DNA from: DSXH01 sp037446915
GTDB lineage: Bacteria; Bacteroidota; Ignavibacteria; Ignavibacteriales; Melioribacteraceae
Direction of reading: 5' to 3'
Assembly (NCBI GenBank): GCA_037446915.1
Contig: JBBIHP010000071.1
Span: 1 to 16,196, forward strand
DNA: 16,196 nucleotides
Made by a program: the position numbers and the translations under genes. Below the pieces are notes generated by a model. It was not told the DNA's origin and searched no databases. It saw nothing but the letters and a program-made list of their open reading frames with translations. Shown here in pieces: positions 7,899 to 14,492 of the stretch. Every line of letters begins with the position of its first letter. The stretch's first letter is position 1.

Positions 7899-8837
7899 AT
7901 GAGCAAACAAAAAGTTGTTGTAACAGGTGGTGCTGGATTTATTGGTAGTCATATTGTAGAATTCTGGATTGAACGTGGTGCGGAAGTTCATATCATAGAT
8001 AATTTAAGAACTGGCTTTATGTCGAATGTTAATTTGTCCCCTGATGCAGTTTTCCATAACGGAAGTATTACCGATAGGGAACTTGTATTTAAAGTTCTTA
8101 AGGATACTGATTACGTCCATCATTTAGCCGCATTTGTTTCTGTACCGGAATCAATTGAAAAGCCCGACGAATGTTACGATATAAATATAAACGGATTATT
8201 AAACGTTCTCGATGCATGTAAAGAGTTCGGAATTAAAAAAATAGTTTTCAGCAGCTCGGCTGCTGTTTACGGTGATAATCCGGAATCACCAAAACGTATT
8301 ACTACCAGGACCGGACCTAAATCGCCATACGGTTCAACAAAACTGGAAGGAGAAGGTCACCTTAAAAATTTTTATGATATGCATAACCTTGGTGCAATCT
8401 CGTTAAGGTATTTTAATGTATATGGACCAAGGCAAAATCCGCAAAGTCAATATGCAGCGGCAGTTCCTATATTTATTAACAATGCTATAAATAATAAACC
8501 TGTTATTATTTACGGGGATGGCAGTCAAACAAGAGATTTTATTTTTGTTAAAGACGTTGTAGAAGCAAATATAAATGCAGCTATGATTTCGGAAGTAAAT
8601 GGTGTGTTCAATGTTGCTGCTGGAAGTGCTACATCTATAAAAGAATTGGCACAAATAATTATTGATGAAACAAACAGTAAAAGTAAAATTGAATTTCAGG
8701 ATGAGAGAGCCGGAGATATTAAGCACAGTCTTGCTTCAATTGATGAAACAATTAGAGACCTTCACTTTGTACCTAAATTCAGTTTGATTGCTGGATTGAA
8801 AAAAACAATTGACTATTATAAAAGCAAAATAAATTAA
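7899..8837 (+). CDS. NAD-dependent NDP-sugar 4-epimerase (extended SDR, GalE/WbpP-like)
   Basis: 312 aa, a normal length for the family. The Rossmann motif VTGGAGFIGSH is at residues 8-18. FSSSAAVYG contains the catalytic serine (S120), and SPYGSTK contains the Tyr-x-x-x-Lys pair (Y144, K148). DGSQTRDFIFVKDVVEA is the conserved C-terminal substrate-domain motif. The RYFNVYGPRQNPQSQYAAAVP segment resembles the UDP-GlcNAc 4-epimerase (WbpP) type more than E. coli GalE. That leans toward UDP-GlcNAc/UDP-GalNAc as substrate, but UDP-glucose/UDP-galactose cannot be excluded. It is cytosolic with bound NAD. The gene begins 6 nt after the fusion gene and ends the sugar run; a 48-nt gap follows. Confidence 0.9.
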   Translation: MSKQKVVVTGGAGFIGSHIVEFWIERGAEVHIIDNLRTGFMSNVNLSPDAVFHNGSITDRELVFKVLKDTDYVHHLAAFVSVPESIEKPDECYDININGLLNVLDACKEFGIKKIVFSSSAAVYGDNPESPKRITTRTGPKSPYGSTKLEGEGHLKNFYDMHNLGAISLRYFNVYGPRQNPQSQYAAAVPIFINNAINNKPVIIYGDGSQTRDFIFVKDVVEANINAAMISEVNGVFNVAAGSATSIKELAQIIIDETNSKSKIEFQDERAGDIKHSLASIDETIRDLHFVPKFSLIAGLKKTIDYYKSKIN

Positions 8838-8850
8838 TCCGGTTTAATGA

Positions 8851-8877
8851 TTGAAGTATGACAACCTATTTTATAAC
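8851..8877 (+). promoter_or_regulatory. Possible promoter for the M1 peptidase gene
   Basis: TTGAAG (8851-8856) and TATAAC (8872-8877) are separated by 15 nt in the 48-nt gap after the epimerase. The second box is only 8 nt from the peptidase ATG, which would give a very short or absent leader, and the gene lacks a clear Shine-Dalgarno. Weak evidence from base matches alone. Confidence 0.2.
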
Positions 8878-8885
8878 TTGAAAAC

Positions 8886-10868
8886 ATGAAAAAGCTAATC
8901 ATAGTTACTCTGCTTATTCTGCTTTCACTTCTAATTTACATTTCGCAAGGCGAAAGCTCTTTTGTGCCCGGTTCCTTTTCCAGCCAGGAGAAAAATTATA
9001 TTAACGGGATTCTGAAAACGCAAGCTGGATCTTATAAAAATATTGCTGATTATAAGTTTGATGTAGAATTCTCCGACGTTAATAAAGAAATTTTTGTTAA
9101 AGAAAATATTATCTGGAGAAATAAAACAAATTATTCTACTAACGAAATATATCTCCATTTATATCCCAACGCATACAAAAGTAATAATACTCATTTTGCA
9201 AAAGGATATAATATTAATTTCCCCGAAGCACAAACAGAAATAAAAATTCTGAAGTCGTTGGTTAATGGATTGCAATCAGAATTTGAATTTGTATATCCGG
9301 AAATTTCTAATCCTAACGACAGCACGGTTGCAAAATTTGTTTTAACTAATCTTGTTAATCCAGGCGATTCCGTTCAAATCTATTTTGAGTATAGTCTTAA
9401 AATACCTGAGTCTGTAAAAAGGTTTGGATATGCAAGGGGTAGAAATTTTTTCTTTGTATCCCAGTGGTTTCCAAAAGTTGGTGTTTTCGAAAAGGGTGAA
9501 TGGATCTGCAGTCCTTATTATGCTTACCTTAACTTCTATTCTAATTTTGGAAATTATTCTGCTACAATTAAAGTACCGGATGGTTACAAGGTAATTTCAA
9601 CCGGTGTTGAGGTAAATAAATCTATTAATGATAAAATTACCACTTATACAATTGTGCAAGATGGTGTTCACGATTTTGTATGGCTTGCAACCGATGATAT
9701 TTTGCACCGTAGCGGATTTTATAAAAGGAAAGATGGAACTGATATTTTAATACATGCCTATGTTCAACCAGAAAGTGAGAAGTATTTCTACAGATATATT
9801 GATGCAGTTAAAAATTGTATCGAGTTCTACGAACAGAATTTAGGCACTTATCCATATCAAACTATTACACTGGTCGATGTTCCGAAAACTTGCAATGCCG
9901 GTGGAATGGAATATCCTACTTTATTTACAGTTAGTGCCGATCTTTTCTCACCTCAATCTACGGGATGGCCGGAATACCTTGTTGCTCATGAATTCTCTCA
10001 TCAATATTTCCAGGGAATATTGGCCAATAACGAAGTATATGATGCATGGCTCGATGAAGGATTTGCTTCTTACTTCGCAACTAAAATTATGTACAAATAT
10101 TATCCGGATCTTTTAACTTTCTTTAAGTTTGCTTCCTACATTCCTGTTTATGGAATGGAATTTTTCTCCTACAAAGAGATTCCAATTATTTATACGCTTG
10201 TTGAAGTGCCATTACCCGAAGCTACACAGAGTTTAGTGTCTTACTACCGCAACATGACTATTGGTGCAATTACCGATACTTCTTATAAACAACCATCACG
10301 TTTGGCGTATGCAGTTAATTCATATAGTAAACCCGAACTTGTTCTTCATACTCTCGAACGATATATCGGTTATAATAATATGATGAAAATAATGAAGGAT
10401 TATTTCAGCAAATTTAAGTTCGCTCATCCAACTGGAGCTGACTTTTTTAATGCTGTTCGAGAAAATGTTAAGGAAGATATGAACTGGTTCTTTGATGAAT
10501 TTTTTAATTCAACAAAAATATTTGATTATAAAGTTACTTCGGTTACACAGGTCTCTCCAACAGAATATGAAGTGTTAGCAGAAAGATTGAGGGATGGGAT
10601 TTTTAAATGCGACGTTTACCTTTATACAGATAAGGAAACATTAAAACAAAATTGGGATGGTATAGAGCGCTGGAAAATTTTCAAATTCAAAACAGAGAAC
10701 GAAGTGATAGCTGCAGCGGTTGATCCGCTTCGCAAAAATTTGCTCGATATCAATTTTGCAAATAATTCATTTACAGTTGAATCGAGAATCTGGGCATCGT
10801 GGTCGCTTGCAATTCGGGTTTTCTTCTGGGTTCAAAATGCATTGATGATTTTAGGAAGCGTGGGATGA
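8886..10868 (+). CDS. M1-family (aminopeptidase N-like) zinc metallopeptidase, exported
   Basis: 660 aa. The N-terminus has a Lys-Lys start and a long hydrophobic stretch (about residues 4-21), giving a signal peptide or anchor. A beta-rich N-terminal domain precedes the catalytic domain. Zinc site HEFSH is at 368-372, with the third ligand E391 in WLDEGFASYF, exactly the HExxH-x18-E spacing of gluzincins. GGMEYP (339-344) takes the place of the M1 GxMEN exopeptidase motif. M1 enzymes trim N-terminal residues from peptides. The end (about 633-660) is again hydrophobic and may be a C-terminal membrane segment. It lacks the large helical C-terminal domain of E. coli PepN, so it belongs to the short M1 type. 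Its TGA overlaps the next ATG (ATGA), which ties it to the membrane protein that follows. Confidence 0.9.
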   Translation: MKKLIIVTLLILLSLLIYISQGESSFVPGSFSSQEKNYINGILKTQAGSYKNIADYKFDVEFSDVNKEIFVKENIIWRNKTNYSTNEIYLHLYPNAYKSNNTHFAKGYNINFPEAQTEIKILKSLVNGLQSEFEFVYPEISNPNDSTVAKFVLTNLVNPGDSVQIYFEYSLKIPESVKRFGYARGRNFFFVSQWFPKVGVFEKGEWICSPYYAYLNFYSNFGNYSATIKVPDGYKVISTGVEVNKSINDKITTYTIVQDGVHDFVWLATDDILHRSGFYKRKDGTDILIHAYVQPESEKYFYRYIDAVKNCIEFYEQNLGTYPYQTITLVDVPKTCNAGGMEYPTLFTVSADLFSPQSTGWPEYLVAHEFSHQYFQGILANNEVYDAWLDEGFASYFATKIMYKYYPDLLTFFKFASYIPVYGMEFFSYKEIPIIYTLVEVPLPEATQSLVSYYRNMTIGAITDTSYKQPSRLAYAVNSYSKPELVLHTLERYIGYNNMMKIMKDYFSKFKFAHPTGADFFNAVRENVKEDMNWFFDEFFNSTKIFDYKVTSVTQVSPTEYEVLAERLRDGIFKCDVYLYTDKETLKQNWDGIERWKIFKFKTENEVIAAAVDPLRKNLLDINFANNSFTVESRIWASWSLAIRVFFWVQNALMILGSVG

Positions 10869-11758
10869 TTCAATACATTAAAAATATAATTGTTCATGGG
10901 ACACGTTCGGTTTTTCATAACTCGCATATGGTAATATTAATCTGGTTTTTTAATGCACTTTCTGCACTTGTACTTACGGTACCGATTCTAAATATTCTAA
11001 TGGATAATTTAGGAAGGTCGTTGTTAAGCGATCAACTTGCTCTCCACTTCGATTATATGTGGTTTGTTCAGTTCCAGAATTTATATAGGGTAAATTTCGA
11101 TCAACTACCTTTGAGTATCTACACTGTAGTTGGTATATATACTATACTTCAAACTTTTTTTCTGGGCGGTATAATTTCAATTTTTCATATTCCTGAGAAG
11201 AACCATATAGTTGATTTTTTCTATGGCGGTGTAAAATATTTTTTCAGGTTCGTTAAAATAACTTTGATTTCAATTGCACTGTATATTATTGCGTTTGTTA
11301 TTATCGATTATATGGGTCAGTTAATTCATCTTATCTTCAGAAATTCCGAAAATGTGCGTTTGGAATTTTTCTTCTTTGCGTTAAGATATGTCCTTCTCAT
11401 TTTCTTCATCGGCGTAGTTTCCATTATTACAGATTACTCAAAGGTTTCACTGGCAGTTAACGACAGGACAAAGATATTCCGGGAAGTTTTTACAGCAACA
11501 CTTTTTATAAAAAATAATTTTGCAATTGTATTTACAGCATTTCTAATTGTATCAATTATCGGGGGAGTAGGTGCAGTCGTTTATAACATTATTGGAATGG
11601 CAATCCCTCGCACACCTTATTATATGCTTCTTCTCTCCTTTATTCTTCAGCAAATGTTGATTATTTTTCGGCTGCTTGTTAGGATGTTATTCTATGCTAC
11701 AGAAGTAAATTTATATAAAGATCTAAGCGCGGATGTTGTTCAGGCTGAATCAAATTAA
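10865..11758 (+). CDS. Unrecognised integral membrane protein, about six helices
   Basis: 297 aa from the ATG at 10865. The frame is open further upstream to an ATG at 10799, but that would overlap the peptidase by 70 nt. The ATGA overlap and an AGGAAG at about 10853-10858 favour the later start. The protein is very hydrophobic, with about six predicted membrane segments, roughly residues 22-45, 83-107, 131-158, 170-193, 219-247 and 254-281 by eye. It has Phe/Ile-rich helices and short polar loops, and no catalytic or transport motif that I recognise. Its coupling to the exported M1 peptidase suggests the two act together at the membrane, but this is inference from gene order only. Confidence 0.75.
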   Translation: MIQYIKNIIVHGTRSVFHNSHMVILIWFFNALSALVLTVPILNILMDNLGRSLLSDQLALHFDYMWFVQFQNLYRVNFDQLPLSIYTVVGIYTILQTFFLGGIISIFHIPEKNHIVDFFYGGVKYFFRFVKITLISIALYIIAFVIIDYMGQLIHLIFRNSENVRLEFFFFALRYVLLIFFIGVVSIITDYSKVSLAVNDRTKIFREVFTATLFIKNNFAIVFTAFLIVSIIGGVGAVVYNIIGMAIPRTPYYMLLLSFILQQMLIIFRLLVRMLFYATEVNLYKDLSADVVQAESN

Positions 11759-11767
11759 GGAAATATT

Positions 11768-12313
11768 ATGGCAATATTACCAATTACTGTTTACGGGGAT
11801 AAAATACTGCGGCAGAAAACTCAACCGGTTAATTCTGTATCCGATGAGTTAATTGTGAAAATAAAAAACATGCTCGATACCATGCATAATGCCAAAGGAG
11901 TAGGGCTCGCTGCTAACCAGGTTGGTTTTAATCAATCTTTATTTGTTGTCGATCTGAAAGGTGTTGAAGGTTACGAAAAATTCAAACCGATGATTTTTAT
12001 TAATCCCGAAATTGTTCTTCAATCCGATGAAAAAGTTGTTATTGAAGAAGGTTGTTTAAGTCTGCCAAGTCTAAGGGCTGATGTTGAAAGATCAAAAATT
12101 ATTAAGATCCGTTACCTTAATACAGATGAGCAACTTATGGAACTTGAAGCAGACGACTTTTTGGCACGTGTAATTCTACACGAGTATGATCACCTGATTG
12201 GTAAATTAATTCCGGATAGAGTAAATGAAGAAATAAAATCTCAACTTAAGGATGAATTGAAATTGATAAAGAGCAGGAAAGTAGAAATTGATTATCCGAT
12301 TACTGAATTATAA
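11768..12313 (+). CDS. def: Peptide deformylase
   Basis: 181 aa. It removes the formyl group from N-terminal formyl-methionine of new proteins. All three deformylase motifs are present: GVGLAANQ (44-51), EEGCLSLP with metal ligand C96, and HEYDH (138-142) with H138 and H142 as metal ligands and E139 as catalyst. The residue after HEYDHL is Ile, where Asp or Asn is common (HExDHLxG), a minor deviation. AAGGAAAT before the ATG is a good ribosome site. It begins 9 nt after the membrane-protein stop and is followed by fmt after 21 nt, the usual def-fmt pairing. Confidence 0.97.
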   Translation: MAILPITVYGDKILRQKTQPVNSVSDELIVKIKNMLDTMHNAKGVGLAANQVGFNQSLFVVDLKGVEGYEKFKPMIFINPEIVLQSDEKVVIEEGCLSLPSLRADVERSKIIKIRYLNTDEQLMELEADDFLARVILHEYDHLIGKLIPDRVNEEIKSQLKDELKLIKSRKVEIDYPITEL

Positions 12314-12334
12314 TTTTTTTGTCTGGCTGCATAA

Positions 12335-13300
12335 ATGAAAATAGTATTCATGGGCACCCCCGAATTTGCAATTCCTTCTTTGCAAAAATTATTATCAAGT
12401 TCGCATAGTATTGAGGCGGTTGTTTCTGCACCCGATAAGGAAAGAGGCAGAGGGCGGCAATTATCTTATACTCCTGTAAAACAATTCGCACTCGATAACG
12501 GTATCAAAGTTTTTACTCCGGCTAATCTGAAAAGTCAGGAATTCATCGACTCAATGAAGGAAATTAATCCCGATCTTTTTGTAATTGTAGCATTCAGAAT
12601 TTTGCCTAAAGAATTATTTACTCTACCGGTTTACGGCTCAATAAATCTGCATGGTTCTTTGTTACCCAAATATCGCGGAGCAGCACCTATTCAGTGGGCA
12701 CTTATTAATGGTGATAAAGAAACAGGTGTTACAACTTTTTTCCTCGACGAAAAAGTAGATACTGGAAATATTATCTTTCAGGAAAAAATCTCCATTGATG
12801 ATGAAGACAACTTCGCTTCTTTGCACGATAGAATGATGATTATCGGTGCTGATGTAGTTCTCAAAACAGTTGATATGATTGAACAAGGTAAAACCAGTGT
12901 AGTTCAACAGGATAATTCACTTTCTTCACCAGCTCCAAAGATTACAAAAGATATTTGCCAGATCGATTGGAAAAAACCGGCAACTCAAATTCACAATCTG
13001 GTACGCGGATTATCTCCTTATCCATCCGCATTCTTTAATCATAACAAAAAGATTATTAAGGTGTTTAAAACAAAAGTTATTGCTGATGAAAATATTTTTA
13101 GTGAAAATGAATGGATGGATATTGATATACATTCAACAAGTGAACATAAATCATCTACAAAGGTTATGCAGACAAAAAAAGAAATTTATTTCAAAACAGG
13201 TAATATGATTTTGCAAATTCTTGAACTTCAACCCGAAGGACGCAAAATGATGAGCGCAGAAGAATTTTTAAGAGGTTATAAATTCCCCTTAACTTACTAA
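12335..13300 (+). CDS. fmt: Methionyl-tRNA formyltransferase
   Basis: 321 aa, close to the usual 310-320. It transfers formyl from 10-formyl-tetrahydrofolate to Met-tRNA(fMet) to allow initiation. MKIVFMGTPEFA is the typical N-terminus. INLHGSLLPKYRGAAPIQWA carries the catalytic N104 and H106 and the SLLPKYRG loop; D142 in VDTGNI completes the Asn-His-Asp triad. The C-terminal OB-like tRNA-binding domain runs from about 205 to the end, with the closing LQPEGRKMMSAEEFLRG. It is paired with def just upstream and followed after 15 nt by a PLP enzyme gene, so it probably shares that transcript. Confidence 0.97.
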   Translation: MKIVFMGTPEFAIPSLQKLLSSSHSIEAVVSAPDKERGRGRQLSYTPVKQFALDNGIKVFTPANLKSQEFIDSMKEINPDLFVIVAFRILPKELFTLPVYGSINLHGSLLPKYRGAAPIQWALINGDKETGVTTFFLDEKVDTGNIIFQEKISIDDEDNFASLHDRMMIIGADVVLKTVDMIEQGKTSVVQQDNSLSSPAPKITKDICQIDWKKPATQIHNLVRGLSPYPSAFFNHNKKIIKVFKTKVIADENIFSENEWMDIDIHSTSEHKSSTKVMQTKKEIYFKTGNMILQILELQPEGRKMMSAEEFLRGYKFPLTY

Positions 13301-13315
13301 GTATAAAGGATAGCA

Positions 13316-14293
13316 ATGAGAAATAATCGTTACGAAAGTATAATTGATGCTGTTGGAAGAACGCCCCTGGTTAAACTCGGAAATATTTCGAAAGGACTTA
13401 AAGCAACGATATGGGCTAAGATGGAATTCATGAACCCCGGCGGAAGTATTAAAGACCGTATTGCAAAGTATATGATTGAAAAAGGGGAACGCGAAGGTAA
13501 ATTGAAACCGGGCGATACTATTATTGAAAACTCTTCCGGTAATACCGCAATGGGACTTGCAATAGTATGCAGACAGAAAGGTTACAAACTAAAAATCGTT
13601 ATACGCGATTCAACAAGTAAAGAAAAAATTAAAATGCTGGAAGTACTTGGTGTTGATGTTATAAAAGTAAATTCCAAACTACCTCCTGAACACCCGGAAT
13701 CTTATAACAACTTTGCAGAAAATCTTGTTAAGAGCGACCCATCGCTCTACTACATAGATCAGCATAACAATCTGGATAATAATGAAACCCACTATATAAC
13801 AACCGGTCCGGAAATATGGGAACAGACAGAAGGAAAGATCGATTATTTTGTAGTTGGTGTTGGCACAGGTGGAACTCTTTTTGGTGCCGGTAAATATCTC
13901 AAAGAAAAAAATTCTGATATAAAACTCATTGGTGTCGATCCGGTTGGTTCTATTTTTTATGATTGGTTCAAATATAAAAAGCTGGTTCAATCATCCCGTT
14001 ATATGATTGAAGGAATTGGTGATGAGTTCCTCATTAAAACAGCTCAATTAGAATTGATGGATGATATGCTTAAAGTAACAGATAAAAAAGCTATTGGCTG
14101 GGCAAAGAAACTTGCTTTTGAAGAGGGAATTGTTGCCGGCGGATCGAGTGGAGCTAATATCTGGGCAGCAACTAAAATTGCTAAACAGATTGATAGAGAA
14201 GCAAATATAGTTACTATAATTTGCGATTCGGGCTATAAGTATTTTTCTACAATCTATAATGATGAATGGTTGCAAAAGAATGACCTTGTCTAG
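13316..14293 (+). CDS. Cystathionine beta-synthase / cysteine synthase-like PLP enzyme
   Basis: 325 aa, fold type II PLP enzyme. MNPGGSIKDR holds the PLP lysine (K46). ENSSGNTAMG (71-80) is the substrate/PLP asparagine loop, the counterpart of the EPTSGNTG of CysK. GVGTGGTLFGAG is the phosphate-binding glycine loop, and EGIVAGGSSGAN follows. The ending ICDSGYKYFSTIYNDEWL resembles short bacterial cystathionine beta-synthases more than E. coli CysK. There is no C-terminal CBS domain pair. It either condenses serine and homocysteine to cystathionine, or makes cysteine from O-acetylserine and sulfide; the neighbouring gamma-lyase-type gene favours the first. AAGGA upstream is the ribosome site. 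Translation ends at 14293, and a 199-nt spacer follows. Confidence 0.88.
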   Translation: MRNNRYESIIDAVGRTPLVKLGNISKGLKATIWAKMEFMNPGGSIKDRIAKYMIEKGEREGKLKPGDTIIENSSGNTAMGLAIVCRQKGYKLKIVIRDSTSKEKIKMLEVLGVDVIKVNSKLPPEHPESYNNFAENLVKSDPSLYYIDQHNNLDNNETHYITTGPEIWEQTEGKIDYFVVGVGTGGTLFGAGKYLKEKNSDIKLIGVDPVGSIFYDWFKYKKLVQSSRYMIEGIGDEFLIKTAQLELMDDMLKVTDKKAIGWAKKLAFEEGIVAGGSSGANIWAATKIAKQIDREANIVTIICDSGYKYFSTIYNDEWLQKNDLV

Positions 14294-14310
14294 TATACGT
14301 TAGTTTTTTT
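14290..14310 (+). terminator. Weak terminator-like stem and T-run after the PLP gene
   Basis: CTAGTATACGTTAG (14290-14303), overlapping the stop codon, can form only a 3-5 bp stem including wobble pairs. Seven Ts follow at 14304-14310. The T-run and position suit a terminator but the stem is too weak to be convincing. Confidence 0.2.
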
Positions 14311-14377
14311 CATTTCTAAAATGTCATCTATCCCGTCAAATCATTTCACTAAAACGATTTATTTCTTCTGCAGTTTA

Positions 14378-14392
14378 ATTTATTCAATAAAT
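14378..14392. repeat. 15-bp AT palindrome
   Basis: ATTTATT-C-AATAAAT is a perfect 7-bp inverted repeat around one base, about 100 bp before the methionine gamma-lyase-like gene. It is all A/T apart from the centre, so chance is a real possibility. Confidence 0.3.
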
Positions 14393-14424
14393 CAAATAAA
14401 ATATTATTAGAAAAATCTTTTTGG

Positions 14425-14457
14425 GATTGATTTTCATTTATTACATGAAAATTAATC
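14425..14457. promoter_or_regulatory. 13-bp dyad (candidate operator or leader hairpin) upstream of the gamma-lyase gene
   Basis: The arms are GATTGATTTTCAT (14425-14437) and ATGAAAATTAATC (14445-14457), around a 7-nt loop, TTATTAC. Twelve of 13 positions pair exactly, and the other is G opposite T, which would be a G-U pair in RNA. It ends 2 nt before the TAATTTTG box and 35 nt before the start codon. No T-run follows, so a terminator is unlikely. A repressor site over the promoter fits best; a leader hairpin is the alternative. Confidence 0.5.
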
Positions 14458-14459
14458 TG

Positions 14460-14467
14460 TAATTTTG
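14460..14467 (+). promoter_or_regulatory. Bacteroidota-type -7 box candidate (TAATTTTG)
   Basis: TAATTTTG fits the TAnnTTTG consensus of Bacteroidota housekeeping promoters exactly, 25 nt before the ATG. I see no good -33 TTG at the expected 19-21 bp spacing; that stretch is inside the dyad. It would give a leader of about 18-20 nt. Confidence 0.35.
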
Positions 14468-14479
14468 TGTCGCAAAATT
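14461..14479. repeat. 19-bp inverted repeat next to the ribosome site
   Basis: AATTTTG (14461-14467) and CAAAATT (14473-14479) are perfect 7-bp arms around TGTCG. The left arm overlaps the -7 box candidate, and the right arm is 1 nt from the GGGAGG Shine-Dalgarno (14481-14486). It could be an operator or a small hairpin affecting initiation. Confidence 0.4.
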
Positions 14480-14492
14480 CGGGAGGCAAATT

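Noticed and set aside
8403..8726. 107-codon open frame on the - strand inside the epimerase
   Set aside because: It is a shadow of a well-supported coding gene, with low-complexity Ile/Asn/Cys-rich translation and no ribosome site.
10799..10864. Upstream ATG at 10799 as start of the membrane protein
   Set aside because: It would overlap the peptidase by 70 nt and add a polar, non-conserved-looking 22-residue leader. The ATG at 10865 has an AGGAAG and an ATGA overlap.
12312..12320. T-run after def as a terminator
   Set aside because: Only an AT-only ATTATAAT palindrome precedes it, with no GC stem, and fmt follows after 21 nt, as expected for a shared transcript.
13679..13990. 103-codon open frame on the - strand inside the PLP enzyme gene
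   Set aside because: It lies wholly within a gene with clear catalytic motifs, and its translation is Phe/Ile-rich with no recognisable domain.
14294..14492. Possible SAM riboswitch or small RNA in the longest spacer
   Set aside because: I find no recognisable riboswitch core or GC-rich folded region. The spacer is AT-rich and its structure is explained by simple dyads.
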